From the NCBI RefSeq assembly GCF_015477765.1, contig NZ_JADLQQ010000002.1, positions 496,001 to 560,000 on the forward strand: 64,000 nt of DNA. The letters are read 5' to 3'. The position numbers and the translations under genes were made by a program. Under the pieces are notes generated by a model. The model did not search any database and was not told the DNA's origin. It saw only the letters and a program-made list of their open reading frames with translations. Shown here piece after piece: positions 38,493 to 49,612 of this stretch. The DNA comes from Nocardia transvalensis (GTDB taxonomy: Bacteria > Actinomycetota > Actinomycetes > Mycobacteriales > Mycobacteriaceae). How positions within the stretch are numbered: position 1 is the first letter of the stretch; every line of letters starts with the position of its first letter.

Positions 38493-40457
38493 CTACCGGT
38501 ATCGTTGTGCGAGGGCGAAATAGTGATTGGCGCGCACCAGGAACAGATCCCGGGTGAGGGCGTGTCCGGCCAGGAACAGGTAGCTGTGCCCGATGAGCAG
38601 GCACAGGTGCTTACGCGGATCCTGCTCGGGTTCGTCCGGATCACGCCGGTTCGGATCGGTGACACAGGGGTCGAGTTCGAAGACCGGAACCGCCGCGATC
38701 AGCACCGCGATATGGTTTTCGACGGAGTCGGGCGCGTACCCGCGGCAGATCTGCCTGACGCTGGGCTGCACGGGGTCCAGGGTGGAGACGATCTCGTCGT
38801 AGAGCCGCAGCCAGCTTTCCGACGGCATCTCCGGCAGTTTCCTGGTCAAACTGTCCACGACCGCGGCATACTCTCGGCGCAGTCGGCGGTAGTGCAGCTG
38901 TGTCGCCTCGTCCTTGGCGTCGGCGGCGGCGCGCAGCCTGCCGCACACCTCCATCCACCCGGCCTTCGCGTCGGTTCGCGCGGCCAGCGCCCGCAGCCCC
39001 AGATAGCGCGCCAGCGGGTGCATGCGACGAGTCTCCGCGCTCGTCCCGGTCCACAGCGATTCGGAGGTCAACACGGGTGCGTCCGGACTGAAGACATCCG
39101 GCAGCATCGGCGCCAAAAGCCGTGCCTCCGACAGACTCCGGGCCGCCGACACGGTGACCAGGGCCTCGACCAGTTCGGGATGCAGCCGCCGCTGTGGGGT
39201 GAGGCTGCGGGCGAACACCCGCAGCAGGAATTCCTCGACCGAGTAGGTGGATTCGGGCTCCGGGCTGCGCAGCAGGGCATTGATGTTCTTGCGTAGCTCC
39301 GGATAACGCCCTATGGCGCGCAGACAGTGTTCGGTGCCTGCCGGGTGGCCGCGCGTGAGCCGGGTTACCGCAATGGCGGTGGCCTCGGCCGGAAAGGCTT
39401 CGGTGTGTTCGGCCAGCAGTTTGACCTCGCTGCCGGTCAATCCCGGCAGCACGGCCCTGATCCACGGCTCGGCGATCCGTTCGGGATGCTCGTGCACCGC
39501 GGGATCCGACCATTCGGCGCGGGGCGTCCGGTCGAGAGTGGTGGTGAGGAATCCGGACGTGGTCGTCACCAGGGTGACCGGATCGGCGGTAGGGCCATTG
39601 TCGTCCCGGATCAGTTGGCGTACCCGCAGAAACGAGGTAGTGAAGGCCGTCGCCGCCGGCACGTCGCCGTCGTCGAGCAGGATCAGGATGTTCGGTGTGC
39701 GTTCGGATCTGCGCGCCACGCTCTCGCGCAGATCCGCCAGCAGCGCCCCGGTGAGCACATCGTCCACACCCCGCTCGATCTCCGGGTCGCGGCGGCGGGC
39801 ACGGATGCTGAGGTTGATCAGCTCCCGCTCCGGATCCCGGGCGAAGCGGAGATCACGGTGCCCGAACCAGGCCACCGCCTGCCGGAACCGCCGCCGCAGC
39901 CGGGCGCGCACCACGACGGCCAGCAGCGCACCCAGCCAATTCAGCGCCCGCGTCGCGAAGATCCAGCCGAACGGCAGTTGCAGCCCGGCAGCCAGTTCGC
40001 CCAACCGCTGGCCCAGATCGTCGACCAAGGCGCGCAGGCGCCGAGGGTCGCAATACTTGTCGAGTTCGGTGTGCAGCAGCTCGATCTGGTCGTCGGGGGC
40101 GAGCTTGCGGAACTCGGACTTCAGGGCGATGTGGGCGACCAGGGTGCGGGCGAGGATGAGGCGATATCCCGGAATCCGTTGCCCCAACCGCAGACTCACG
40201 GCCGCGACCAGCGGCCGCACCGGATCGCGGTCCGCCTCGTCATCGGGTTCCTCGGGCTCGTAGTCCAGGGGCGACACCAGTGCCGAGTGGGTGCGTCCAT
40301 CCCAGCGCCGCCCGTACTCCTGCAGCATCGCGGTGCGGCCGGAACCGCCGCAGCCCTCCAGCACCAGGACCGGCCGAGGACGCGGTGTGCCGTCCCGACG
40401 GGGTGCCTCGGTCAGCAGATCCCCCAGCGCGATGAGATCGGTGCGCCCCACGAACAC
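38493..40457 (-). CDS. STAND/AAA-like P-loop NTPase paired with a receptor-like protein
   Basis: A 654-residue protein. The Walker A motif is GCGGSGRT (residues 35-42). A Walker B-like segment is ILILLDDGD (near residue 280). A hydrophobic patch (FGWIFATRALNWLGALLAVV) lies near residue 165. The C-terminal half is alpha-helical. GTG at 40457 is chosen because AAGGGAGG lies 7 bases upstream; longer frames run antisense through cbbR. In many actinobacteria a similar NTPase region and a periplasmic-binding domain occur together as one long protein. Here they are two genes. Confidence 0.78.
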   Translation of the reverse strand: MFVGRTDLIALGDLLTEAPRRDGTPRPRPVLVLEGCGGSGRTAMLQEYGRRWDGRTHSALVSPLDYEPEEPDDEADRDPVRPLVAAVSLRLGQRIPGYRLILARTLVAHIALKSEFRKLAPDDQIELLHTELDKYCDPRRLRALVDDLGQRLGELAAGLQLPFGWIFATRALNWLGALLAVVVRARLRRRFRQAVAWFGHRDLRFARDPERELINLSIRARRRDPEIERGVDDVLTGALLADLRESVARRSERTPNILILLDDGDVPAATAFTTSFLRVRQLIRDDNGPTADPVTLVTTTSGFLTTTLDRTPRAEWSDPAVHEHPERIAEPWIRAVLPGLTGSEVKLLAEHTEAFPAEATAIAVTRLTRGHPAGTEHCLRAIGRYPELRKNINALLRSPEPESTYSVEEFLLRVFARSLTPQRRLHPELVEALVTVSAARSLSEARLLAPMLPDVFSPDAPVLTSESLWTGTSAETRRMHPLARYLGLRALAARTDAKAGWMEVCGRLRAAADAKDEATQLHYRRLRREYAAVVDSLTRKLPEMPSESWLRLYDEIVSTLDPVQPSVRQICRGYAPDSVENHIAVLIAAVPVFELDPCVTDPNRRDPDEPEQDPRKHLCLLIGHSYLFLAGHALTRDLFLVRANHYFALAQRYR

Positions 40458-40564
40458 GCCATTGCCTCCCTTACGTGTGGGCGGGACTCTAACAGGATTG
40501 CCGTTGTCGCGCAGCGTAATTCGCGACGAATGGCTATTTGCTGTAAGTTTACCGACTGCTGAGT

Positions 40565-43018
<2,454 letters not shown>

Positions 43019-43034
43019 AACCCGAGGAGCCGCA

Positions 43035-43457
43035 ATGTATCTGCGCCAGGGCACCTTCTCACATCTGCCCGAGCTCACCGACACCGAGATCGCCGCACAG
43101 GTCCGCTACGCCCTGCTCAACAACTGGCCGGTGTCCGTCGAGTACACCGACGATCCGCATCCGCGCAATGTGTATTGGGACATGTGGGGACTGCCGCTGT
43201 TCGATCTCGACGAACCCGAGGGCGTGCTCGCCGAGATCAACGCCTGCCGGGCGACGTTCCCGCACCATTACATTCGCGTCAACGCCTACGACTCGAGTTA
43301 CGGGCGGCAGACGACCGCACTGAGTTTTCTCGTGCAGCGTCCGGCCGACGAGCCGGGATTCCGGCTGACGCGCACCGAATCCGACGATCGGCGCCAGCGG
43401 TACGGCTTCCACGCCTACGCCACCGATGCCTGTGCCGGCGAACGCTACGGCGGCTGA
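43035..43457 (+). CDS. cbbS: RuBisCO small subunit
   Basis: Non-catalytic subunit that caps the large-subunit octamer, 140 residues. The N-terminal pattern [20 protein letters not shown] and the [11 protein letters not shown] segment with DPHPRNVYW are typical of red-type small subunits. The extended C-terminus ([20 protein letters not shown]) is the region that forms the beta-hairpin barrel in red-type enzymes. It lies 16 bp after cbbL with its own GAGG site. Confidence 0.96.
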   Translation: MYLRQGTFSHLPELTDTEIAAQVRYALLNNWPVSVEYTDDPHPRNVYWDMWGLPLFDLDEPEGVLAEINACRATFPHHYIRVNAYDSSYGRQTTALSFLVQRPADEPGFRLTRTESDDRRQRYGFHAYATDACAGERYGG

Positions 43458-43480
43458 ACGGCTTTCGGGCGGGAGTGATC

Positions 43481-44512
43481 GTGGGACATCCAACCGCACC
43501 GAGTGATCCTGGGCGGCCTTCCGGATTCCGGATGTATCGCCCAGGGACACAAGAGGTACGGCCGCCTGGCACACAGGAGCCGCCGGACCGGGACGAGGCC
43601 GATCCGGGCGAGCGGATCCTCGCCGACGACACGCTGTTGGATCTGTCGACGGATGTGGCCGGTAAGGATGTCGAGGACACGCTGGCCCGGCTCGACGCCG
43701 AGCTGGTGGGCCTGGCCAATGTGAAGAGGCGGGTGCGGGAGATCGCGGCCCTGCTGCTGATCGAACGGGCCCGCCAGCGCTTCGGGCTGGAGTCGCCGCG
43801 CCCGACCATGCACATGAGCTTCACCGGTGGGCCCGGCACCGGCAAGACCACCGTGGCGTTGCGGATGGCGGAGATGCTGCACGCGCTCGGCTATATCCGT
43901 AAACCCAAGGTGCACACGGTCACCCGGGACGATCTGGTGGGCCAGTTCATCGGGCACACCGCGCCCAAGACCAAGGAGGCCCTGGCCAAGGCCGCCGGGG
44001 GAGTGCTGTTCATCGACGAGGCCTACTACCTGTTCCGGCCGGAGAACGAACGCGACTACGGGCAGGAGGTCATCGAAATCCTGTTGCAGGAGATGGAGAC
44101 CGAGCGGACCAGCCTGGTGGTGATCTTCGCCGGATACCCGGATCGGATGGAGAGCTTCTTCTCCGCCAATCCCGGATTGTCGTCGCGGGTGGCCCATCAC
44201 ATCGAGTTCCCCGACTACACCCACGAGGAACTGATGGCGATCGCCCGGCTGATGATCGACAGGCAGGACTTCCGCTTCGATGCCGACGCCACCGCCGCAT
44301 TCGCGCGGTACCTGGAACTGCGCATGGCCCGTCCGCGCTTCGCCAACGCACGCAGCGTCCGCAACGCCCTCGACCGGTGCCGCCTGCGGCAGGCCAAGCG
44401 GCTGGTGGAACTGCACCGCCCCTTGAGCAAGAGCGACCTGATGACGTTGACGGCCGAAGATATCTACGGCAGTAGCGTTTTCACCCCGGAGGGACCATGC
44501 CCGAGGGACTGA
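43481..44512 (+). CDS. cbbX: Red-type RuBisCO activase, AAA+ ATPase
   Basis: Removes inhibitory sugar phosphates from red-type RuBisCO by ATP-driven remodelling. About 343 residues with Walker A GGPGTGKTT, Walker B GVLFIDEAYYLF and the sensor/arginine-finger region SRVAHHIEFPDY. The first ~50 residues are Pro/Asp-rich and longer than in proteobacterial CbbX (about 310). The GTG at 43481 follows GGGAG; GTG at 43475 is an alternative. The 3' end overlaps fbp by 16 bp. Its presence supports the red-type assignment of CbbL. Confidence 0.95.
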   Translation: MGHPTAPSDPGRPSGFRMYRPGTQEVRPPGTQEPPDRDEADPGERILADDTLLDLSTDVAGKDVEDTLARLDAELVGLANVKRRVREIAALLLIERARQRFGLESPRPTMHMSFTGGPGTGKTTVALRMAEMLHALGYIRKPKVHTVTRDDLVGQFIGHTAPKTKEALAKAAGGVLFIDEAYYLFRPENERDYGQEVIEILLQEMETERTSLVVIFAGYPDRMESFFSANPGLSSRVAHHIEFPDYTHEELMAIARLMIDRQDFRFDADATAAFARYLELRMARPRFANARSVRNALDRCRLRQAKRLVELHRPLSKSDLMTLTAEDIYGSSVFTPEGPCPRD

Positions 44513-45573
44513 AGACGCTCACCCGGTACACCATCGAGCAGGAGCACCGCCATCCCGGCTCCTCCGGTGAATTCTCCGCGCTGCTGAATGTGCTCGCCAC
44601 CGCGACGAAGATCATTTCCAACCAGGTCACCCGGGGCCGGATCGTCGGGTCCCTGGGTGCGCAGCCTGCCGAAAGCCTGCCGCCGACCGTGCACCGCCGG
44701 ATGGACGCCATCGCCAACGACATCATGGTCGCCGAAACCCAGTGGACCGGTCTACTGGCGGCGTTGCTGTCCGAGCAGATGGACGGCTTCCATCCCGTGC
44801 CCGCCGACTACCGGCGCGGGAAGTATCTGCTGGCGTTCGATCCGCTGGACGGATCGTCGAATATCGACGTGAATCTGCCCGTCGGAACGATTTTCAGCGT
44901 GCTGCGCGCTCCGGAGGACGATCGCGAACCCGGCGCCGAGGACTTCCTGCAGCCGGGAATACGGCAGGTGTGCGCCGGATTCACCCTCTACGGCCCGGCC
45001 ACCATGCTGGTGCTCACCACCGGCAGCGGCGTCGACGGATTCACCCTCGACCGCGAGACCGGCGCGTTCGTCCTGACCCACCCGCGCATGCGGATACCCG
45101 AGGACACGTCGGGCTTCGCCATCAACGCCGCCAACGAGCGGTTCTGGGAGCGGCCCGTGCGCCGGTATGTGCACGAGTGCCTGGAGGGCGTGGACGGCCC
45201 GCGCGGCCGCGACTTCAACATGCGCTGGGTGGCGTCGCTGGTCGCCGATGTCTTCCACATCCTGACCCGCGGCGGAGTGTATCTGTACCCCTACGACACC
45301 CGCTATCCCGCGCGGCCGGGGCGGGTGTCGCTGCTGTACGGAGCCAACCCGATCGCCTTCGTCGTCGAGCAGGCCGGGGGAGCCGCGACGACCGGGCACG
45401 AGCGCGTCCTCGAGGGACAGCCGAGCGAACTGCATCAGCGCGTGCCGCTGATCTTCGGTTCCCGCAACGAGGTCGAGCGGATCGAGCGGTATCACCGCGA
45501 ACCCGATGAAGGACCGAGCTTCGACGCCTCGCTGTTCGGCACGCGGTCGCTGTTCCGCCCTGCGCGCCACTGA
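44497..45573 (+). CDS. cbbF: Class I fructose-1,6-bisphosphatase (Calvin cycle type)
   Basis: Hydrolyses fructose-1,6-bisphosphate, and in cbb operons usually also sedoheptulose-1,7-bisphosphate. 358 residues. The metal/phosphate motif FDPLDGSSNID is at 114-124. The substrate region is NMRWVASLVADVFHILTRGG near residue 250. In the upstream metal-site helix I read LLSEQMDG where many homologues have two adjacent glutamates, a substitution worth noting. It lies within the cbb operon, overlapping cbbX. Confidence 0.95.
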   Translation: MPEGLKTLTRYTIEQEHRHPGSSGEFSALLNVLATATKIISNQVTRGRIVGSLGAQPAESLPPTVHRRMDAIANDIMVAETQWTGLLAALLSEQMDGFHPVPADYRRGKYLLAFDPLDGSSNIDVNLPVGTIFSVLRAPEDDREPGAEDFLQPGIRQVCAGFTLYGPATMLVLTTGSGVDGFTLDRETGAFVLTHPRMRIPEDTSGFAINAANERFWERPVRRYVHECLEGVDGPRGRDFNMRWVASLVADVFHILTRGGVYLYPYDTRYPARPGRVSLLYGANPIAFVVEQAGGAATTGHERVLEGQPSELHQRVPLIFGSRNEVERIERYHREPDEGPSFDASLFGTRSLFRPARH

Positions 45574-45601
45574 GTTTCACCCACAGCCGAGTGGAGGTGC
45601 C

Positions 45602-46480
45602 ATGTCGCTCAGACATCCCGTGGTCGCGATCACCGGATCCTCCGGTGCCGGAACGACGAGTGTCACCCGGACCTTTCAGGAGATCTTCCGCCGCGAGGGG
45701 ATCAATGCAGTCATCGTGGAAGGGGATTCGTTCCATCGATACGACCGCGAGCAGATGAAGCTGGCGATGGCCGAGGCCGAGCAGACCCGCAATCTGCACT
45801 TCTCCCACTTCGGGCCGGAGGCGAATCTGCTCGACGAGCTCGAGACGCTGTTCCGCGACTACGGCGAGACCGGTGTAGGAATGGTGCGCCGGTATCTGCA
45901 CGACGAGATCGAGGCCAAACCCTATGGGCAGCAGCCGGGTACCTTCACCCCCTGGGAGGAGTTGCCGCCGGGCAGCGATCTGCTGTTCTACGAGGGGCTG
46001 CACGGGGCAGCGGTCACCGAGGCGGTCGATGTCGGGTGCTATGCCGACCTGCTGGTGGGCGTGGTGCCGATCATCAATCTCGAGTGGATCCAGAAGGTCA
46101 TCCGGGACAAGACCGAACGCGGCTACTCCAGTGAGGCCGTCATCGACACGATTCTGCGGCGCATGCCCGACTACGTGAAGTACATCTGCCCGCAGTTCTC
46201 CCGCACCTATGTGAATTTCCAACGGGTTCCGACGGTGGACACCTCGAATCCGTTCATAGCGCGCACGATTCCGACCGCGGACGAGAGCTTCGTGGTGATC
46301 CGGTTCGCCGATCCGAAGGTGATCGACTTCCCGTATCTGCTGTCGATGCTGCACGATTCGTTCATGTCGCGGCCCAACAGCATCGTGGTGCCGGGCGGGA
46401 AGATGGAGCTGGCGATGCAGCTGATCTTCACCCCGCTCATCCTGCGGTTGATGGACAAGCGGCCGCAGCGGCGCAGATAG
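45602..46480 (+). CDS. prk: Phosphoribulokinase, bacterial type
   Basis: Makes the RuBisCO substrate by phosphorylating ribulose-5-phosphate, the second reaction unique to the Calvin cycle. 292 residues, the size of the bacterial octameric form. The nucleotide loop is GSSGAGTTS (residues 12-20), followed by EGDSFHRYDREQMK and the catalytic region LLFYEGLHG. GGTGCC-preceded ATG at 45602, 28 bp after fbp. It is the last gene of the cbb operon and convergent with the next gene, with one base between stop codons. Confidence 0.96.
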   Translation: MSLRHPVVAITGSSGAGTTSVTRTFQEIFRREGINAVIVEGDSFHRYDREQMKLAMAEAEQTRNLHFSHFGPEANLLDELETLFRDYGETGVGMVRRYLHDEIEAKPYGQQPGTFTPWEELPPGSDLLFYEGLHGAAVTEAVDVGCYADLLVGVVPIINLEWIQKVIRDKTERGYSSEAVIDTILRRMPDYVKYICPQFSRTYVNFQRVPTVDTSNPFIARTIPTADESFVVIRFADPKVIDFPYLLSMLHDSFMSRPNSIVVPGGKMELAMQLIFTPLILRLMDKRPQRRR

Positions 46481-46481
46481 T

Positions 46482-47213
46482 TCAGATTCGCTCGGACTGG
46501 CGCTCGGGCCGGCGATCGGACCCGCGCACCCAGCGGGGGTCGGCGCGCCAGGTGTAGGCGGCGACGATGGTGGACACGGCCACGGCCGCGAAGAGCATGT
46601 CGCGGCCGTCGACGATCAGGCTGACCAGGCCGCCGAGGACGGCGCCGAGCACGAACGAGCTCCACTGCACGGCATAACCGATCCACTCGCGGTGGGTGCC
46701 GCCGGCCACGTGGCGTTCGATGCCCTGGGCGAGTTTGACCAGAGTTCCGGTGACGTAGGTGACCGGGATGGACACCTCGCCGTTCTTGACGAACGAGGTG
46801 TTCAGCGCGCCCATGCCGAAGGCGACGAACAGGATCGGGGTGAGGCCCAGGTTCCGGTCGTGCCAGTGCAGCACGACATCGGCCACCGCGGCGGCGATGA
46901 GTGCGCCGGTGGTGATCAAGGTGGCGCCGTGGGGATGGTTGCGCCAGCAGTGCCGTCGGCAGATCGAGGCGATGATCACACCTGCGAGGAACGAGACGAT
47001 CAGTCCGGCGGCGCCGGCGGCGAGGGTGTAGTCACCGAGGAAGTTGCCGAGCACAGCGCGTTCGGTATTGCCGGTCATGAAGGTCACGAAATATCCGGCC
47101 GAATGCGTGTAGGCGGCGGCCCCGATGAATCCGGCCAGCATCAGCAGCACCGACGACAGCCGGGTCTCCAGATCCCAGAACGGCTCGGGGGAGTCGAGAG
47201 GCTTCGGAGTCAC
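46482..47213 (-). CDS. DUF1275 (YoaK-like) membrane protein
   Basis: 243 residues with six to seven hydrophobic helices. Landmarks are GFIGAAAYTHSAGYFVTFMTGNTER near the N-terminus (read as two adjacent motifs) and FVKNGEVSIPVTYVTGTLVK, where the TYVTGTLV segment is the family signature. Function unknown; members are thought to be small-molecule transport or stress proteins. A perfect palindrome sits 20 bp upstream of its start codon, so it is probably tightly regulated. Confidence 0.88.
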   Translation of the reverse strand: MTPKPLDSPEPFWDLETRLSSVLLMLAGFIGAAAYTHSAGYFVTFMTGNTERAVLGNFLGDYTLAAGAAGLIVSFLAGVIIASICRRHCWRNHPHGATLITTGALIAAAVADVVLHWHDRNLGLTPILFVAFGMGALNTSFVKNGEVSIPVTYVTGTLVKLAQGIERHVAGGTHREWIGYAVQWSSFVLGAVLGGLVSLIVDGRDMLFAAVAVSTIVAAYTWRADPRWVRGSDRRPERQSERI

Positions 47214-47232
47214 AGCGACAGGCTAGCAACAT

Positions 47233-47248
47233 ATGCACGATCGTGCAT
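47233..47248. promoter_or_regulatory. Perfect 16-bp palindrome, probable operator
   Basis: ATGCACGATCGTGCAT, perfectly self-complementary and without a spacer, ends 35 bp and begins 20 bp upstream of the DUF1275 start codon. The flanking sequence toward 47265 is AT-rich and promoter-like. The neighbouring genes include no obvious cognate regulator. Confidence 0.7.
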
Positions 47249-47370
47249 CTTTTATTAACTGAGGTGATCCTGAGGGTTTACTGAACGCAACGAGGTCGTT
47301 ACAAGATCAATAGCTGAATGCTACTCGATTGCCATCGACAATGCCATATGGAAGTTACGACCGTGCGGTC

Positions 47371-47799
47371 TCACTGCGGTTGAGGTTGGGGCAGGTAGGC
47401 CGCCAGGGCGGTGATGGTCGCGGCGCGGCCGAGGTCGAGGGCGCGGAGGAGGATGGTGGAGTCGCGCGCTACGCGGCCGATGGCGGGGGCGCCTGCGGGT
47501 GGGCGGATTTGGAGAACGGTGGGGTGGTCGGCTCGGGACAGTGATTGGCACGCCCGCACAACAACCAGGCGCCGTTGAGCGCCCCCGCCGACGAACCATA
47601 GACCGCGTCGAAACAGGCCAGCAGCCCCAACTCCTCGAGGGCCATCACCATGCCGTGCGAGTACGCCCCCCCGGGATGAGCCGCCCTCGATCACCAAAGC
47701 CAGCCGCGCCCCGTCGGTCCGCCGCCCGGGCAGACTACCCTCGGCGCCGCGTCGCGCAATGAGCTCACCGACCGCCGAACGCTGCGAACTTTCCGGCAC
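47371..47799 (-). pseudogene. Frameshifted, truncated patatin-like phospholipase
   Basis: The beginning reads normally from a GTG at 47799 with GGAAGGG upstream, up to LALVIEGG and RGG, the oxyanion-hole region. The frame then shifts by one base in a run of seven G (minus strand). The next frame gives MVMALEELGLLACFDAVYGS and then SAGALNGAWLLCGRA, the nucleophile elbow GSSAG of patatins. After that the similarity stops and the usual C-terminal ~200 residues are missing. A homopolymer miscall could explain the shift but not the truncation. Confidence 0.65.
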
Positions 47800-47913
47800 G
47801 GCACACCCTTCCACCACGAGACAACGAAACCTGTGTAGCACAAGGTGTGCTTGTCCAGCCGATCCTGCCGTTCTACTATTCATTGTAGTAATCATGGGAG
47901 CGGTTGGAGTGCA

Positions 47914-49131
47914 ATGGAATACGCACGGTGCTGTGTGGTCGGTGGGGGACCGGCGGGCATGATGGCCGGGCTGTTGTTGGCCCGGGCCGGGGTCCGGGTG
48001 ACCGTTCTCGAGAAGCACAAGGACTTCCTGCGCGACTTCCGTGGCGACACGGTGCACCCCTCCACGCTGCGCCTGCTCGATGAGCTGGGGTTGGGGCGCC
48101 GGTTCGCCGCGCTACCGCAGCGAAAGCTCGAGCGTATGCACATGCAGATCGGCGAGAAGACCGTGCTGGCAGCAGATTTCACCCGGTTGCGCGGTCCGCA
48201 TCGCCATATCGCCATGGTGCCGCAGTGGGACTTCCTGGACCTGCTGGCCGACGCGGCCGCCGCCGAACCGGCCTTCACCCTACGGCTGGGCGCCGAATTC
48301 ACCGGGCTCATCAGCGAATCCGGCCGCGTCACCGGTGTCGAGTACCGAACCGTGGACGGCACTACCGAGACCGTCTCCGCCGATCTCGTACTCGCCTGCG
48401 ACGGACGTGATTCGGCTGCCCGTGCGGCGGCCGGACTGCGGCAGCGACCGTTCGCCGTGCCGATGGATGTGTGGTGGATCCGCATCCCGTCACGTGCCGA
48501 CGACCGGCACGACCGCACCGTATTCGCCCGTTTCGAGGCGGGCCGCGCGGCGGTGACCATGGACCGCGGCGACTACTATCAGACCTCTTTCCTGATCCCG
48601 AAAGGATCCGACGCCCGCCTGCGTGCCAAGGGGATCGACTGGCTGCGAACGCAATTGGCCGAACTGTTCGGCTGGGATGCCGATCTGCTCGCCGCCATCC
48701 GCGGCTGGGACGACGTCAAACTGCTCGAGGTCACCATGGGGCGACTGCCGCGCTGGTTCGTCCCCGGGCTGCTGTGTCTGGGCGATGCCGCCCACACCAT
48801 GTCGCCGGTGGGCGGCGTCGGCGTGAACCTGGCCGTGCAGGACGCCGTCGCCGCCGCCCGTCTCCTGGTCGACCCACTGCGGCGCGGCGGGCTCACGACC
48901 GCCGATCTCGCTCGGGTGCAACGCCGCCGATGGCTGCCGACGGCCCTCGTCCAGCGTGGCCAGCGCGGCGAGCACGCCGCCGTTGTGCGACCCGCGCTCG
49001 ACGGAACACTGAGGCGTGCGCCCGCACCGCTGCGCCTGCTCGATCGGTTCCCGATCCTGGCCGGACTGTCCGCATACGTCGGCGGTGTCGGTATCAGGCC
49101 GGAGCATGCTCCTGGTTTCGCTCGTCGGTGA
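47914..49131 (+). CDS. FAD-dependent monooxygenase (aromatic hydroxylase type)
   Basis: A 405-residue class A flavoprotein. The N-terminal dinucleotide motif is VVGGGPAGMMAGLLLARAGV. The DG motif is LVLACDGRDSAARAA, and the GD motif LCLGDAAHTMSPVGGVGVNL near residue 290 binds the FAD ribityl part. It would use NAD(P)H and O2 to hydroxylate an unknown, probably aromatic, substrate. The start has GGAG at the correct distance. Upstream (47872-47890) lies a loose inverted repeat TACTATTCATTGTAGTA that may be an operator. Confidence 0.9.
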   Translation: MEYARCCVVGGGPAGMMAGLLLARAGVRVTVLEKHKDFLRDFRGDTVHPSTLRLLDELGLGRRFAALPQRKLERMHMQIGEKTVLAADFTRLRGPHRHIAMVPQWDFLDLLADAAAAEPAFTLRLGAEFTGLISESGRVTGVEYRTVDGTTETVSADLVLACDGRDSAARAAAGLRQRPFAVPMDVWWIRIPSRADDRHDRTVFARFEAGRAAVTMDRGDYYQTSFLIPKGSDARLRAKGIDWLRTQLAELFGWDADLLAAIRGWDDVKLLEVTMGRLPRWFVPGLLCLGDAAHTMSPVGGVGVNLAVQDAVAAARLLVDPLRRGGLTTADLARVQRRRWLPTALVQRGQRGEHAAVVRPALDGTLRRAPAPLRLLDRFPILAGLSAYVGGVGIRPEHAPGFARR

Positions 49132-49189
49132 AATGCTGTCGGCAGGGTGTGAAGGTGGGGCGTCGATTCGGGGCGGTAGGCTGCCGCGG

Positions 49190-49606
49190 ATGCGGATCGA
49201 ACCTACTCAGCGGCTCGTCGATACCGTGGCCTGGGTGCTGATCGAGGATGGTCGGATTTTGTGTGCGCGGCCGCGTGGGAAGGACGTTTTCTACATTCCC
49301 GGGGGCAAGCGGGAAGGTGGGGAGAGCGATCTGCAGACGTTGGTGCGGGAGATCGATGAGGAGCTGGCCGTCGCGCTGGTTACGAATACGGTGGCGCACG
49401 TGGGGACGTACGAGGCCGAATTGCCTGGGGCGGACGGCATTGTCCGGATGAGCTGCTATACCGCCGACTACATCGGCACCATTACTGCGAGTAGCGAGAT
49501 CGACGATATCGCCTGGTTCGGCTACGCAGATCGTGATCGGGTGCCGCCGGTCGACCAGTATCTGTTCGACGATCTGGTGGCCCGCGGCATGCTTCCGCGA
49601 GAGTGA
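49190..49606 (+). CDS. Nudix hydrolase
   Basis: A 138-residue single-domain protein. The Nudix box is readable as GKREGGESDLQTLVREIDEE, matching G-x5-E-x7-R-E-U-x-E-E. The last conserved Gly is replaced by Ala (EELAVA), a mild deviation. It probably hydrolyses a nucleoside diphosphate derivative (the family includes 8-oxo-dGTPases); the substrate is not defined. It is separated from the convergent dinB by six bases, so a DNA-sanitation role beside the lesion-bypass polymerase is a tempting but unproven link. Confidence 0.85.
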   Translation: MRIEPTQRLVDTVAWVLIEDGRILCARPRGKDVFYIPGGKREGGESDLQTLVREIDEELAVALVTNTVAHVGTYEAELPGADGIVRMSCYTADYIGTITASSEIDDIAWFGYADRDRVPPVDQYLFDDLVARGMLPRE

Positions 49607-49612
49607 ACCTGT

